Of a stretch of DNA of 64,000 bases, positions 33,095 to 41,578 are shown in pieces. The DNA is from Streptomyces halstedii (GTDB taxonomy: Bacteria; Actinomycetota; Actinomycetes; Streptomycetales; Streptomycetaceae). Below the pieces are notes generated by a model that was not told where the DNA came from, searched no databases, and worked only from the letters and a program-made list of their open reading frames with translations. Within the stretch, counting starts at the first letter, position 1, and each line of letters starts with the position of its first letter. The stretch spans positions 42,127 to 106,126 of the forward strand of contig JOAZ01000024.1 of assembly GCA_000720535.1 (NCBI GenBank). The letters run 5' to 3'. The position numbers and the translations under genes are program-made.

Positions 33095-34117
33095 TCACGC
33101 GTCCCAGAGCGCCCCCAGTGACAGCAGGTCGCTGCGGTACTCGACGCGCTCCGACCATTCCTGGGGCCAGGCGCCCGCCCCCAGGTGCGCCCCGGCGAAC
33201 GCCCCCGCCAGACAGGCCAGCGAGTCGGAGTCGCCCCGGGTGCAGGCGGCCCGGCGCAGGGCGGTGACGGGCTCTTCGGGGAAGAGCAGGAAGCAGTGCA
33301 GGGCGGTGGCGAGCGCCTCCTCGGCGATCCAGCCGTCCCCGGTCCGCTCGCAGGGGTCGGTCTCCGGTGACGGACGGCGCAGGGCCTCCTCGACGGTGAC
33401 CAGCGCGGTCAGGCACTCGTCCCAGCCGCGCCGGATGTACGCCTCGGGTGAGGCGTCGCCCGCGTGGCGCCAGAGGTCACCGAGCCAGCGGTGCGGGTAG
33501 CGGTCACGGTTCTCCTCGGCGTACCCGCGCAACTGGCTTATCAGGCCCGCCGGTTCGGCTCCGTGGGCGAGCAGGAACACCGCGCGGGCGGTGAGGTCGG
33601 AGGCGGTCGGGGCCGTGGGGTGCCCATGGGTGAGGGCGGCCTGGAGCTGGGCGGCACCGGACCGCTGCTCCTCGCTGAGGCCGGGAACCAGTCCGACGGG
33701 GGCGACCCGCATGTTGGCGCCGCAGCCCTTGGAGCCGGTCTGGCTCGCCTGCTGCCAGGGCCGGCCGGCCGCCAGCAGCCCGCAGGCCGTCATGCAGGTG
33801 TGGCCGGGGGCGCGGTTGTTGTCCGGGGAGCGGTGCCAGTCCACGAACTCCTGCCGCAGGGGCCCGACGAGCCGCTCGGGCGTGAGCGGCCCCTCGTCCA
33901 TGGCGGTGCGTACGGCGCGCCCCAGGGCGAGTGTCATCTGGGTGTCGTCGGAGACGAACGCGGGCTGCGGGAGCCGCATCTCCCGCCAGGGACCGCACTT
34001 GGCGAGGATGGAGGGGACGTCGTTGAACTCGGTGGGGAAGCCCAGCGCGTCGCCGAGCGCGAGCCCGGTCAGCGTGCCCGAGGCCGCCTGGGTGGTGAGG
34101 GTTCTGGCCGGGATCAT
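33095..34117 (-). CDS. ADP-ribosylglycohydrolase family protein
   Basis: A 340-residue protein of the DraG/ADP-ribosylglycohydrolase fold. Metal-site motifs are GLALGDALGFPTEF, SDDTQMTLALGRAV near residue 55 and TRGDSDSLACLAGAFAGAHLG at about residue 300. These enzymes remove ADP-ribose from proteins or nucleic acids. ATG 34117 overlaps the Nudix gene stop (ATGA) and follows GGAAGGA. Genetic coupling to a Nudix regulator suggests a function in ADP-ribose or NAD turnover. Confidence 0.9.
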   Translation of the reverse strand: MIPARTLTTQAASGTLTGLALGDALGFPTEFNDVPSILAKCGPWREMRLPQPAFVSDDTQMTLALGRAVRTAMDEGPLTPERLVGPLRQEFVDWHRSPDNNRAPGHTCMTACGLLAAGRPWQQASQTGSKGCGANMRVAPVGLVPGLSEEQRSGAAQLQAALTHGHPTAPTASDLTARAVFLLAHGAEPAGLISQLRGYAEENRDRYPHRWLGDLWRHAGDASPEAYIRRGWDECLTALVTVEEALRRPSPETDPCERTGDGWIAEEALATALHCFLLFPEEPVTALRRAACTRGDSDSLACLAGAFAGAHLGAGAWPQEWSERVEYRSDLLSLGALWDA

Positions 34118-34857
34118 GGTGTCCGTCCTTCCGGGCGCCCTTCGGGACGCAGGAGTGGTGGGTGCAGGGCGGTCGCGGCACCCGCCCGGTAGAGGGCGGC
34201 GGGTTTGCCCCGGCCGCCGGTGCGGCGCGGGGGGCCCTCCACGGCCTGGACGAAGCCGGGTGTGGTGAGGACCTTGCGCCGGAAGTTGGGGCGGTCCAGC
34301 TCGACGCCCCAGACGGTCTCGTACACGTGCTGGAGGTCGCCGAGGGTGAACTCGGCGGCGCAGAAGGCGGTCGCCAGGCAGGTGTACTCCAGGCGTGCCC
34401 CGACGCGGTCGTACGCGTCCGACAGGATGCGGTCGTGGTCGAAGGCGAGGGGGCCGGTGCGGCCCGTCTCCCACCAGCGGGCGTGCGCGGCGTCCCCGCC
34501 GCCGCGTGGTTCGGGCAGGTCGGGGACGAGCGCGGCGTACGCGACGGAGACCACCCGCATCCGGGGGTCGCGGTCCGGGTCGCTGTAGGTGCGCAGCTGT
34601 TCGAGGTGGAAGGCGCACACGGAGCGCTGGGTGAGTCCGGTCTCCTCGGCGAGCTCACGGCGGGCGGCCTCCTCCGCCGATTCCCGGGGCCGCACGAAGC
34701 CGCCGGGCAGCGCCCAGTGGCCCTGGTACGGGGCCTCGCCGCGTTCCACGAGCAGGACGTGCAGCCGGCCTTCGCGGACGGTGAAGACGGCGAGGTCGAC
34801 GGTGACGGCGAAGGGGACGAAGGCACGGGGGTCGTACCCCTCGGGGGCCGCGCTCAT
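34114..34857 (-). CDS. NrtR-like Nudix-domain transcriptional regulator
   Basis: A 247-residue protein with an N-terminal Nudix domain (residues ~15-150; PGGFVRPRESAEEAARRELAEETGL is close to the Nudix box) and a C-terminal winged-helix domain (LGDLQHVYETVWGVELDRPNFRRKVLTTPGFVQAV). This fusion is typical of NrtR-type regulators of NAD metabolism that sense ADP-ribose or relatives. The ATG at 34857 overlaps the upstream small gene (ATGA), and its own stop overlaps the glycohydrolase start. A palindrome at 35071-35091 ahead of the operon is a likely operator. Confidence 0.85.
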   Translation of the reverse strand: MSAAPEGYDPRAFVPFAVTVDLAVFTVREGRLHVLLVERGEAPYQGHWALPGGFVRPRESAEEAARRELAEETGLTQRSVCAFHLEQLRTYSDPDRDPRMRVVSVAYAALVPDLPEPRGGGDAAHARWWETGRTGPLAFDHDRILSDAYDRVGARLEYTCLATAFCAAEFTLGDLQHVYETVWGVELDRPNFRRKVLTTPGFVQAVEGPPRRTGGRGKPAALYRAGAATALHPPLLRPEGRPEGRTP

Positions 34858-35054
34858 CGCCGCCCGGCGCGGGTCACGGCGAAGTCCCGGACCCGGGCGC
34901 GGAGTTCGTCCGTGACGACGGCGGCGACGGCCGGACGGACCGGTGCACCTGATCCACCCCCGTGGGTCCAGGTCCACCGGCCGTGCGCGACGGGGGTGAC
35001 GAAGACGGCTCGCGGTCCGGTGTCGGCGTACGGACCGGCCTGGGCGAGTGTCAC
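34854..35054 (-). CDS. Small protein leading the Nudix regulator operon
   Basis: A 66-residue reading frame beginning MTLAQAGPYADTGPRAVFVTPVAHGRWTW and ending RDFAVTRAGRR. I do not recognise the family. It is supported by a strong ribosome site (AGGGAGGGG) before GTG 35054 and by an ATGA overlap with the Nudix regulator gene. It could be a genuine small partner or serve mainly to couple translation. Confidence 0.55.
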   Translation of the reverse strand: MTLAQAGPYADTGPRAVFVTPVAHGRWTWTHGGGSGAPVRPAVAAVVTDELRARVRDFAVTRAGRR

Positions 35055-35070
35055 GCCACCCCTCCCTCTT

Positions 35071-35091
35071 TAATGGTCACCCTGACTATAA
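35071..35091. promoter_or_regulatory. Candidate operator of the NrtR-like operon
   Basis: An AT-rich imperfect palindrome TAATGGTCA-CCC-TGACTATAA (seven of nine arm positions pair) lies 17 bases upstream of the first gene of the operon. Position and shape fit an autoregulatory binding site of the Nudix regulator; it would overlap the promoter. Confidence 0.5.
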
Positions 35092-35115
35092 AGAAGAAAC
35101 GGAGACGGCAAAAGA

Positions 35116-35165
35116 CCCGCGGCCGGTTCTCTGTTCGAAACGACGAACAGGGAACCGGCCGCGGG
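35116..35165 (-). terminator. Long hairpin terminator after rluB
   Basis: A 22-bp stem with one G-U pair (35116-35137 with 35144-35165) and loop AAACGA lies 18 bases beyond the rluB stop, ahead of the Nudix operon. Confidence 0.85.
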
Positions 35166-35182
35166 CCGTCGGATGCCGGGGG

Positions 35183-36322
35183 TTACAGGCCGACCTCGCG
35201 CATCAGCATGCCCACCTCGGTGTTGGTGAGCCGGCGCAGCCAGCCGGACTTCTGGTCGCCCAGCGGGATCGGTCCGAAGGACGTACGCACCAGGCGCTCG
35301 ACCGGGAAGCCGGACTCGGCCAGCATCCGGCGGACGATGTGCTTGCGGCCCTCGTGGAGGGTCACCTCGACCAGGTAGTTCTTCCCGGTGTTCTCGACGA
35401 CCCGGAAGTGGTCGGCACGGGCGTACCCGTCCTCCAGCTGGATGCCGTCCTTGAGCCGCTTGCCGAGGTCGCGCGGCAGCGGTCCCTGGATGGCGGCCAG
35501 GTAGGTCTTCTTCACGCCGTACCGGGGGTGCGTCAGACGGTGGGCCAGCTCGCCGTGGTTGGTGAGCAGGATGATGCCCTCGGTCTCCGTGTCGAGCCGG
35601 CCGACGTGGAACAGCCGGGTCTCGCGGTTGGTGACGTAGTCGCCGAGACTCTGCCGGCCGTCCGGGTCCCCCATGGTGGAGACGACCCCGGCGGGCTTGT
35701 TGAGGGCGAAGAAGAGGTACGACTGGGTGGCCACGGTCAGGCCGTCGACCTTGATCTCGTCCTTCTGCGGGTCCACCCGCTTGCCCTGTTCGAGGACGAT
35801 CTCGCCGTTGACCTCGACCCGGGCCTGCTCGATGAGCTCCTCGCACGCCCGGCGCGAGCCCATCCCGGCCCGTGCGAGCACCTTCTGCAACCGCTCGCCC
35901 TCCTGCTCGGCGCCCGGGTGGGTCTTGGGCGTCCGGACCTCCTGCTTGTCCGCGTACCGGTCGCGGTTGCGCTGCTCGATCTTGGCGTCGAGCTCGCGCG
36001 GCCGGGCGGGCGCGCCCTGGCGGCGGCCGCCCTTGCTCACGTTCTGCGCGGGCTTCGGGCCGCCCTTGGCCCCGCCGCGCGCGGCCGCGCCACGGCCCTT
36101 GCGCGGCCCGGCGCCCGGCTGGTCGGTGCCCACGTCGTAGCGGCGCTCCTCGGGGCGGGGGTCACGGGGGCGCTGTTCCCGCTTGTCGTCACGGCCTCCC
36201 GCGCCACCGGCGCCGCCCCCGGCCTTCGGCCGGAAGGAGCCGCCCGAGCCGCTCCGGGGATTCCGGTTGCCGCCGCTCTTGCCGCCGCCGCCGCTTCCGC
36301 TGTTCCTGCCACTGCTTCGCAT
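35183..36322 (-). CDS. rluB: 23S rRNA pseudouridine synthase, RluB type
   Basis: A 379-residue enzyme. The first ~130 residues are a disordered Gly/Ser/Arg/Lys-rich extension. An S4 RNA-binding domain follows (RLQKVLARAGMGSRRACEELIEQARVEVNGEIV), then the catalytic domain with VGRLDTETEGIILLTNHGELAHRLTHPRYGV, where the Asp is the nucleophile, and EGRKHIVRRMLAESGFPVERLVRTSFGP. It should convert a uridine of 23S rRNA to pseudouridine. Its ATG overlaps the scpB stop by one base (TGATG). Confidence 0.92.
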   Translation of the reverse strand: MRSSGRNSGSGGGGKSGGNRNPRSGSGGSFRPKAGGGAGGAGGRDDKREQRPRDPRPEERRYDVGTDQPGAGPRKGRGAAARGGAKGGPKPAQNVSKGGRRQGAPARPRELDAKIEQRNRDRYADKQEVRTPKTHPGAEQEGERLQKVLARAGMGSRRACEELIEQARVEVNGEIVLEQGKRVDPQKDEIKVDGLTVATQSYLFFALNKPAGVVSTMGDPDGRQSLGDYVTNRETRLFHVGRLDTETEGIILLTNHGELAHRLTHPRYGVKKTYLAAIQGPLPRDLGKRLKDGIQLEDGYARADHFRVVENTGKNYLVEVTLHEGRKHIVRRMLAESGFPVERLVRTSFGPIPLGDQKSGWLRRLTNTEVGMLMREVGL

Positions 36323-36972
36323 CAAAATTCCGTCTTGTCGTCTGCGTGAGTTTCCGGGGTGTCCGGTGCGTCCGGATCGAACGACGGCACACCCTCTGGC
36401 GTCTCAGCCTCGATCGCGTCCGCCTCCGGGAGGAAGGGCGCGAGTTCCGGGAGCTCGTCCAGGCCTCGCAGGCCCATGCGCTCCAGAAAGTAGTTCGTCG
36501 TCCTGTACAGGATCGCACCTGTTTCCAGTTCCGCGCCCGCCTCCTCGACCAGACCCCTCTGGAGCAGGGTCCGCATGACTCCGTCGCAGTTCACCCCGCG
36601 CACGGCGGAGACCCTGGACCGGCTCACCGGCTGACGGTAGGCGACCACGGCGAGCGTCTCCAGGGCGGCCTGGGTGAGCCGGGCGTGCTGGCCGTCCAGG
36701 ACGAAGCCCTCGACCGCCTCCGCGTACGCCGGGCGCGTGTAGAAGCGCCAGCCGCCCGCGACGAGCCGCAGGTCGAAGCCCCGGCCCTGGGCGGTGTACT
36801 CGTCGGCCAGCTCCCGCAGCGCGTGCGCGACGGCCTTGCGGGGGCGCTGCACCACCTTGGCGAGGTGCTCCTCGGTGGCGGGCTCGTCGACGACCATGAG
36901 GACCGCCTCCAGCGCGGGCCTGAGGTCGAGTGCGGCGACCCCGGTCGCGGGCCCGTCGTCGTGTGCGTTCAT
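36322..36972 (-). CDS. scpB: Segregation and condensation protein B
   Basis: A 216-residue winged-helix protein. LRPALEAVLMVVDEPATEEHLAKVV at the start and ARLTQAALETLAVVAYRQPVSRSRVSAVRGVNCDGVMRTLLQRGLVEEAG in the middle are the ScpB signature, and YRTTNYFLERMGLRGLDELPELAPFLP closes the second winged helix. With ScpA and SMC it forms the condensin that organises the chromosome. It overlaps scpA by four bases (ATGA) and rluB by one. Confidence 0.94.
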   Translation of the reverse strand: MNAHDDGPATGVAALDLRPALEAVLMVVDEPATEEHLAKVVQRPRKAVAHALRELADEYTAQGRGFDLRLVAGGWRFYTRPAYAEAVEGFVLDGQHARLTQAALETLAVVAYRQPVSRSRVSAVRGVNCDGVMRTLLQRGLVEEAGAELETGAILYRTTNYFLERMGLRGLDELPELAPFLPEADAIEAETPEGVPSFDPDAPDTPETHADDKTEF

Positions 36973-38156
36973 TCCTCCACGTCCTCCCGTGCCTCGCGGA
37001 CCTCTTGGTCGAACTCGTCCGTCACGAGCGGTTCGGTCCCCTCGGCGCCCGCCCAGCGCACCAGCAGCTCACCGAGGGCCTCCTCCTGGTCGAGGGCGAC
37101 GGCCTTCTCCCGGTAGAGCTCCAGCAGCGCCAGGAAGCGGGCGACGACCGTCAGGGTGTCCGGGGCGTCCTCGGTGAGCGCCCGGAAACTGGTCTCGCCC
37201 TCCGCGCGCAGCCGCGCCACCACGACCTCGGCCTGTTCGCGGACGCTGACCAGGGGGGCGTGGATGTGGTCGACGTACACCTGGGGCTCGGGTCTCGGCC
37301 GCATCGCCTTCACGGCGAGCCGGGCGAAGCCGTCCGGACCGACGCTGATCACGACCTCGGGCAGCAGCTCCGCGTGGTGCGGCTCCAGGCCGACGGTACG
37401 GGGGTGGCGGCGGGCCTCGGAGTCCAGCCGGTCCTGGAAGATCTCCGCGACCCGCTTGTACGCGCGGTACTGGAGCAGGCGCGCGAAGAGCAGGTCGCGG
37501 GCCTCCAGGAGGGCGAGGTCCGCCTCGTCCTCCACCTCGGCGGTGGGCAGCAGCCGGGCGGCCTTCAGGTCGAGCAGGGTGGCGGCGACGACGAGGAACT
37601 CGGTGGTCTGGTCGAGGTCCCAGTCGGGGCCCATGGCGCGGATGTGGGCCATGAACTCGTCGGTGACCTTCGAGAGGGCGACCTCGGTCACATCGAGCTT
37701 GTGCTTGGAGATCAGCTGGAGCAGCAGGTCGAAGGGGCCCTCGAAGTTGACCAGCCGCACGGTGAACCGCCGCTCGTCCCCGCTCGCGGCCTCCCCCGGC
37801 CCCTCGGCGGCACCCGGGACGGCCGGAGTCTCCTCGCCCGGCGGGGCGGTCACCACGGCCCCGGTCCCGGCGGCCCCGGCCTCAGGGGCCCCGGCCTCAG
37901 GGGCCCCGGCCTCGGCGGCCACGCTCCCGCCGGTCTCGTCCACGGCGGCCGGCCCCTCGGCCGCGTCCAGGCCGACCCCCGCCCCGTTCAGGCCGGCCGC
38001 GTCCGTGTCCAGGCCGACCCCGCCCGTGGTGGCCACGTCCGCGGCGGGCCCGCCCGGTGCCGGTGGCTGACCGGCCGCCACCGGCGCGGCCTTCGGCTGC
38101 GGCCCGCGGCCGAGGGCACGGCGGAGCGGGCGGGGCGGGTCGTGGGCTGTCGGCAT
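36969..38156 (-). CDS. scpA: Segregation and condensation protein A
   Basis: A 395-residue kleisin subunit of the SMC complex. The conserved part starts near residue 130 with FTVRLVNFEGPFDLLLQLISKHKLDVTEVALSKVTDEFMAHI and includes TTEFLVVAATLLDLKAARLLP. The C-terminal helix bundle with FLALLELYREKAVALDQEEALGELLV binds SMC. The first ~125 residues are an Ala/Gly/Pro-rich extension, including three AGAPE-like repeats from a 15-base DNA repeat at 37872-37916. ATG 38156 is the only convincing start, though an internal start before the conserved part cannot be ruled out. Confidence 0.92.
   Translation of the reverse strand: MPTAHDPPRPLRRALGRGPQPKAAPVAAGQPPAPGGPAADVATTGGVGLDTDAAGLNGAGVGLDAAEGPAAVDETGGSVAAEAGAPEAGAPEAGAAGTGAVVTAPPGEETPAVPGAAEGPGEAASGDERRFTVRLVNFEGPFDLLLQLISKHKLDVTEVALSKVTDEFMAHIRAMGPDWDLDQTTEFLVVAATLLDLKAARLLPTAEVEDEADLALLEARDLLFARLLQYRAYKRVAEIFQDRLDSEARRHPRTVGLEPHHAELLPEVVISVGPDGFARLAVKAMRPRPEPQVYVDHIHAPLVSVREQAEVVVARLRAEGETSFRALTEDAPDTLTVVARFLALLELYREKAVALDQEEALGELLVRWAGAEGTEPLVTDEFDQEVREAREDVEE
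37872..37916 (-). repeat. 15-bp tandem repeat inside scpA
   Basis: Three head-to-tail copies of GGCCCCGGCCTCAGG (the third with two changes) encode repeated PEAGA residues in the disordered N-terminal extension of ScpA. Confidence 0.8.
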
Positions 38157-38260
38157 GTGCTGGGGTCCAGGGGTGCGGCGGCGGGTCGGGCAACGGGCCC
38201 TGAGGCAGGGACCGCCCCTCCGGCGGCCCTCTCCCCCGCAGGCTACCGGCGCCGCGCCGG

Positions 38261-38848
38261 TCAGCGGCCCCGCAGCCGCCGTACGAGGATGCTCGCGTCG
38301 CCCCGCGACTCCAGGTCGGCGAGCACCACGGCGACCGCTTCGCGGACGATGCGCCCGCGGTCCACGGCGAGACCGTGTTCACCGCGCAGGACGAGCCGCG
38401 CGTGTTCGAGGTCCATCAGTTCCTCGGCCGACACGTAGACGGTGATCTTCTCGTCGTGGCGTTCCCGGCCGCTGGGCCGCCGGTTGGCGCCCCGGCCGCC
38501 CCCACGCCCGCCGCGCTGCGGCTGGACGGGCGCCGCCTCCTGCGGCGGGGCGCTGCGCGGCTGCGGCGGGGCGGGGTCGGCGCGCCGGTGGGGCGGACCG
38601 CCGTCGGACTCCGTCGCGGAGTGCTCCTCCCGGGCCGGGGCCGCCGCCGGTCCGCCGGCGGGGTCGCGCGTCCCGCCCTGGCCCGCCGGTTCCGCCGCCG
38701 GGGAGTCGTTCGTCCCGCCCGGCGGGGGCACCTGCGCCTCGCCGGTGGCCTTGCGTCGCCTCTCGGCGGGGGAAGAGGCCTGGAGGCCCATGCCCCCGGT
38801 CGTACGGAACAGCTCGTCGGCACCGGGCAGACTCACTCGGCGTGACAC
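38261..38848 (-). CDS. Ribbon-helix-helix-like protein overlapping parA
   Basis: A 195-residue protein. The first ~130 residues are low-complexity (Pro, Gly, Arg, Gln). The C-terminal ~60 residues read DEKITVYVSAEELMDLEHARLVLR and later DRGRIVREAVAVVLADLESRGD, a pattern of one beta strand and two helices like ribbon-helix-helix DNA-binding domains. The GTG start lies inside the end of parA (16-base overlap), so both are co-expressed. It may be the DNA-binding partner of this ParA, replacing a ParB; this is inference. No recognised parS site was found. Confidence 0.7.
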   Translation of the reverse strand: MSRRVSLPGADELFRTTGGMGLQASSPAERRRKATGEAQVPPPGGTNDSPAAEPAGQGGTRDPAGGPAAAPAREEHSATESDGGPPHRRADPAPPQPRSAPPQEAAPVQPQRGGRGGGRGANRRPSGRERHDEKITVYVSAEELMDLEHARLVLRGEHGLAVDRGRIVREAVAVVLADLESRGDASILVRRLRGR

Positions 38849-39993
38849 CGGGCGAGCACCTCCCTGGCGAGCTGGCGGTAGGCGGCGGCACCGACCGAGT
38901 TGGAGGCGTACGTGGTGATGGGCTCACCGGCGACGGTGGTCTCCGGGAAGCGGACCGTACGGCCGATGACCGTGTGGTAGACGTGGTTGTCGAAGGCCTC
39001 GACGACGCGCGCGAGCACCTCGCGGCTGTGCACCGTACGCGAGTCGTACATGGTGGCGAGGATGCCGTCGAGCTCCAGCTCCGGGTTCAGCCGCTCCTGG
39101 ACCTTCTCGATCGTCTCGGTGAGCAGGGCCACCCCGCGCAGCGCGAAGAACTCGCACTCCAGCGGGACTATCACCTTGTGAGCGGCCGTCAGGGCGTTCA
39201 CGGTGAGCAGGCCGAGCGAGGGCTGACAGTCGATCACGATGTAGTCGTAGTCGGCCATCAGCGGCTTCAGGGCGCGCTGGAGCGTCGACTCGCGGGCCAC
39301 CTCGCTCACCAGCTGCACCTCGGCGGCGGAGAGGTCGATGTTGCTCGGGAGCAGGTCCATGTTGGGCACGGCCGTCTTCAGCAAAACCTCGTCGGCGGCC
39401 ATGCCCCGCTCCATGAGCAGGTTGTAGACGGTGAGGTCGAGCTCCATCGGGTTGACCCCGAGGCCGACCGACAGGGCGCCCTGCGGGTCGAAGTCGACGA
39501 GCAGGACGCGTCGTCCGTACTCCGCGAGTGCGGCGCCCAGGTTGATGGTCGACGTGGTCTTGCCGACGCCGCCCTTCTGGTTGCACATCGCGATGATCTT
39601 GGCGGGACCGTGATCGGTCAGCGGACCGGGAATCGGGAAGTACGGCAGCGGGCGGCCGGTGGGGCCGATCCTCTCGCGGCGCTGGCGAGCGGCGTCGGGC
39701 GCGAGGGTGGCCGCGTACTCCGGGTCGGGCTCGTACTCGGCATCGGGGTCGTAGAAGTGCCCCTCGGGCACCTCGGCGAAGTCGGCGAGGTGGGCGGAAT
39801 CTCGGCCACTCTCGTTGCCGGCCATGGCGTTCACGTGTAGGCCGTCCATCATCTGGGGGGCTGTCGTCATGTGCGGGTGGGTGGCGAAGGTGCGGACTGC
39901 GACGGAGCCGACAGCTTCGAGCCCGCTCGGGCTCAGACCCCGTACAGGCATCCCTGGTCGACCACCCCCGGGAGTAATTGTCGACTCATTCAC
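38833..39993 (-). CDS. ParA family partition ATPase
   Basis: A 386-residue ATPase. The deviant Walker A is CNQKGGVGKTTSTINLGAAL near residue 136, with LLVDFDPQGALSVGLGVNP, then YIVIDCQPSLGLLTVNAL and the closing EVLARCHAE region. The first ~125 residues are an extension without a known domain, ending in a Pro-rich linker. GTG 39993 follows a perfect AAGGAGGT at ten bases. The gene lies upstream of scpA/scpB and overlaps a ribbon-helix-helix-like gene, so it probably acts in DNA segregation or positioning. It is distinct from the parAB pair near oriC. Confidence 0.9.
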   Translation of the reverse strand: MNESTITPGGGRPGMPVRGLSPSGLEAVGSVAVRTFATHPHMTTAPQMMDGLHVNAMAGNESGRDSAHLADFAEVPEGHFYDPDAEYEPDPEYAATLAPDAARQRRERIGPTGRPLPYFPIPGPLTDHGPAKIIAMCNQKGGVGKTTSTINLGAALAEYGRRVLLVDFDPQGALSVGLGVNPMELDLTVYNLLMERGMAADEVLLKTAVPNMDLLPSNIDLSAAEVQLVSEVARESTLQRALKPLMADYDYIVIDCQPSLGLLTVNALTAAHKVIVPLECEFFALRGVALLTETIEKVQERLNPELELDGILATMYDSRTVHSREVLARVVEAFDNHVYHTVIGRTVRFPETTVAGEPITTYASNSVGAAAYRQLAREVLARCHAE

Positions 39994-40255
39994 AAGTCGT
40001 CTTACCTCCTTGGATGTGACCAGGAAACTTATCGATAGGTCAGCGTGGCACCATGCCGACGATTGGCGACTCTATGGCGTGTCACCGGTTCGCAGCAACA
40101 CAATCCTCCGGACCCGGCCGGATGTGTCGGCAATCGAACACCCTCCTGTCAAGAGTGCACGGCACCCGGCATGGGACTTTCCCCGGGGTGCAAAAAGGGT
40201 AGAGGGTTACCTCTCCGGCGAGTTGACGGGGGTCGCCTCGGGGGCCCGGCACACC
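39994..40255. other. Upstream region of the parA gene
   Basis: Together with the terminator at 40256-40290 this makes the 327-base gap before ald. It contains an AT-richer part around 40015-40035 (GGAAACTTATCGATAGG) that probably holds the parA promoter. I find no GTTTCACGTGAAAC-type parS sequence and no gene. Confidence 0.4.
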
Positions 40256-40290
40256 TCCGGCCGGATCTCGCGGTGCGAGGTCCGGCCGGA
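40256..40290 (-). terminator. Terminator of ald
   Basis: A 16-bp stem with one G-U pair (40256-40271 with 40275-40290) and a three-base loop lies 30 bases beyond the ald stop. Confidence 0.75.
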
Positions 40291-40320
40291 CGCGTGAGGT
40301 TGACGGAGGGTGTTGACCGA

Positions 40321-41436
40321 TCAGCCGAGGAGCGTGCCGAGTTCGACGTGGTCGAGCCCGTGGGCCTCGGCGACCTGACGGTAAACCACCTGGCCGTCAT
40401 GGGTGTTGAGGCCCTTGGCCAGCGCGGGGTCGCGGCGCAGCGCCTCGGCCCAGCCCCGGTCGGCGAGCTCCAGGATGTAGGGCAGCGTGGCGTTGGTGAG
40501 CGCGTACGTCGAGGTGTTGGGCACCGCGCCCGGCATGTTCGCCACGCAGTAGAAGACCGACCCGTGGACCGTGAAGGCCGGGTCGGCGTGCGTGGTCGGG
40601 CGGGAGTCCTCGAAGCAGCCGCCCTGGTCGATCGCGATGTCGACAAGAACACTTCCGGTCTTCATCCGGGAGACCAGCTCGTTGGTGACCAGCTTCGGCG
40701 CCTTGGCGCCGGGGATCAGCACGGCGCCGACGACGAGGTCGGCCTCGACGACCGCGCCCTCCAGTTCGAGGGCGTTGGAGACGACGGTGCGCACCTTGTT
40801 CCCGAAGATGCGGTCGGCCTCGCGCAGCTTGTTGATGTCCTTGTCGAGCAGCGTGACGTGGAAGCCGAGTCCGACGGCGATCTGCGTGGCGTTCCAGCCG
40901 GAGACACCGCCGCCGATGACGACGGCCCGCGCCGATCCGGTACCGGGGACACCGCCGGGCAGCACACCGCGCCCGCCGACGGAGCGCATCAGGTGGTACG
41001 CGCCGACCTGCGGGGCGAGCCGGCCGGCGACCTCGGACATCGGGGCGAGCAGCGGCAGCGCGCGGTTCGCGGTCTCGACGGTCTCGTACGCGATGGCGGT
41101 CGTGCCCGACGCGAGCAGGGCGTCGGTGCAGGCGCGGGACGCGGCCAGGTGCAGATAGGTGAAGAGCGTCTGGCCCTTGCGGAGGCGGTGGTACTCCTCG
41201 GCGACCGGCTCCTTGACCTTGAGCAGCAGGTCGGCGGCGGCCCAGACCTCGTCGGCGGTGTCCAGGATCCGCGCGCCCGCGGCGAGGTACTCCTCGTCCG
41301 GGATGGAGGAGCCCTCGCCGGCGTGCCGCTCGACGAGGACCTGGTGGCCGTGACGGACGAGTTCGTGCACGCCGGCGGGTGTGATCGCCACCCGGAACTC
41401 GTTGTTCTTGACTTCGCGGGGGATGCCGACCTTCAC
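40321..41436 (-). CDS. ald: Alanine dehydrogenase
   Basis: A 371-residue NAD-dependent enzyme converting L-alanine to pyruvate and ammonia. It opens VKVGIPREVKNNEFRVAITPAGV, has the pyruvate-site LFTYLHLA, the Rossmann motif VVIGGGVSGWNATQIAVGLGFHVTLLD, and VANMPGAVPNTSTYALTNATLPY near the end. The chosen start GTG 41436 gives exactly the usual family length, with AAGGA 11 bases upstream; GTG 41445 would add three residues. It is monocistronic, with a terminator behind it. Confidence 0.94.
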   Translation of the reverse strand: MKVGIPREVKNNEFRVAITPAGVHELVRHGHQVLVERHAGEGSSIPDEEYLAAGARILDTADEVWAAADLLLKVKEPVAEEYHRLRKGQTLFTYLHLAASRACTDALLASGTTAIAYETVETANRALPLLAPMSEVAGRLAPQVGAYHLMRSVGGRGVLPGGVPGTGSARAVVIGGGVSGWNATQIAVGLGFHVTLLDKDINKLREADRIFGNKVRTVVSNALELEGAVVEADLVVGAVLIPGAKAPKLVTNELVSRMKTGSVLVDIAIDQGGCFEDSRPTTHADPAFTVHGSVFYCVANMPGAVPNTSTYALTNATLPYILELADRGWAEALRRDPALAKGLNTHDGQVVYRQVAEAHGLDHVELGTLLG

Positions 41437-41578
41437 GTCGATCACGGTCCTTGGCTCGGAGATGGCTGGGGCATGACGGGAGGTGCCCGAAGGAACCCAG
41501 CTCGATGGAAGCACCGCAGGGATACGCGGCGCAATCATCATTAATGAAGGACTTCCCGCTGTCTAGCCTTACAAACCA

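Noticed and set aside
39994-40320. parS site for the ParA gene
   Set aside because: No sequence close to GTTTCACGTGAAAC was found upstream of the gene.
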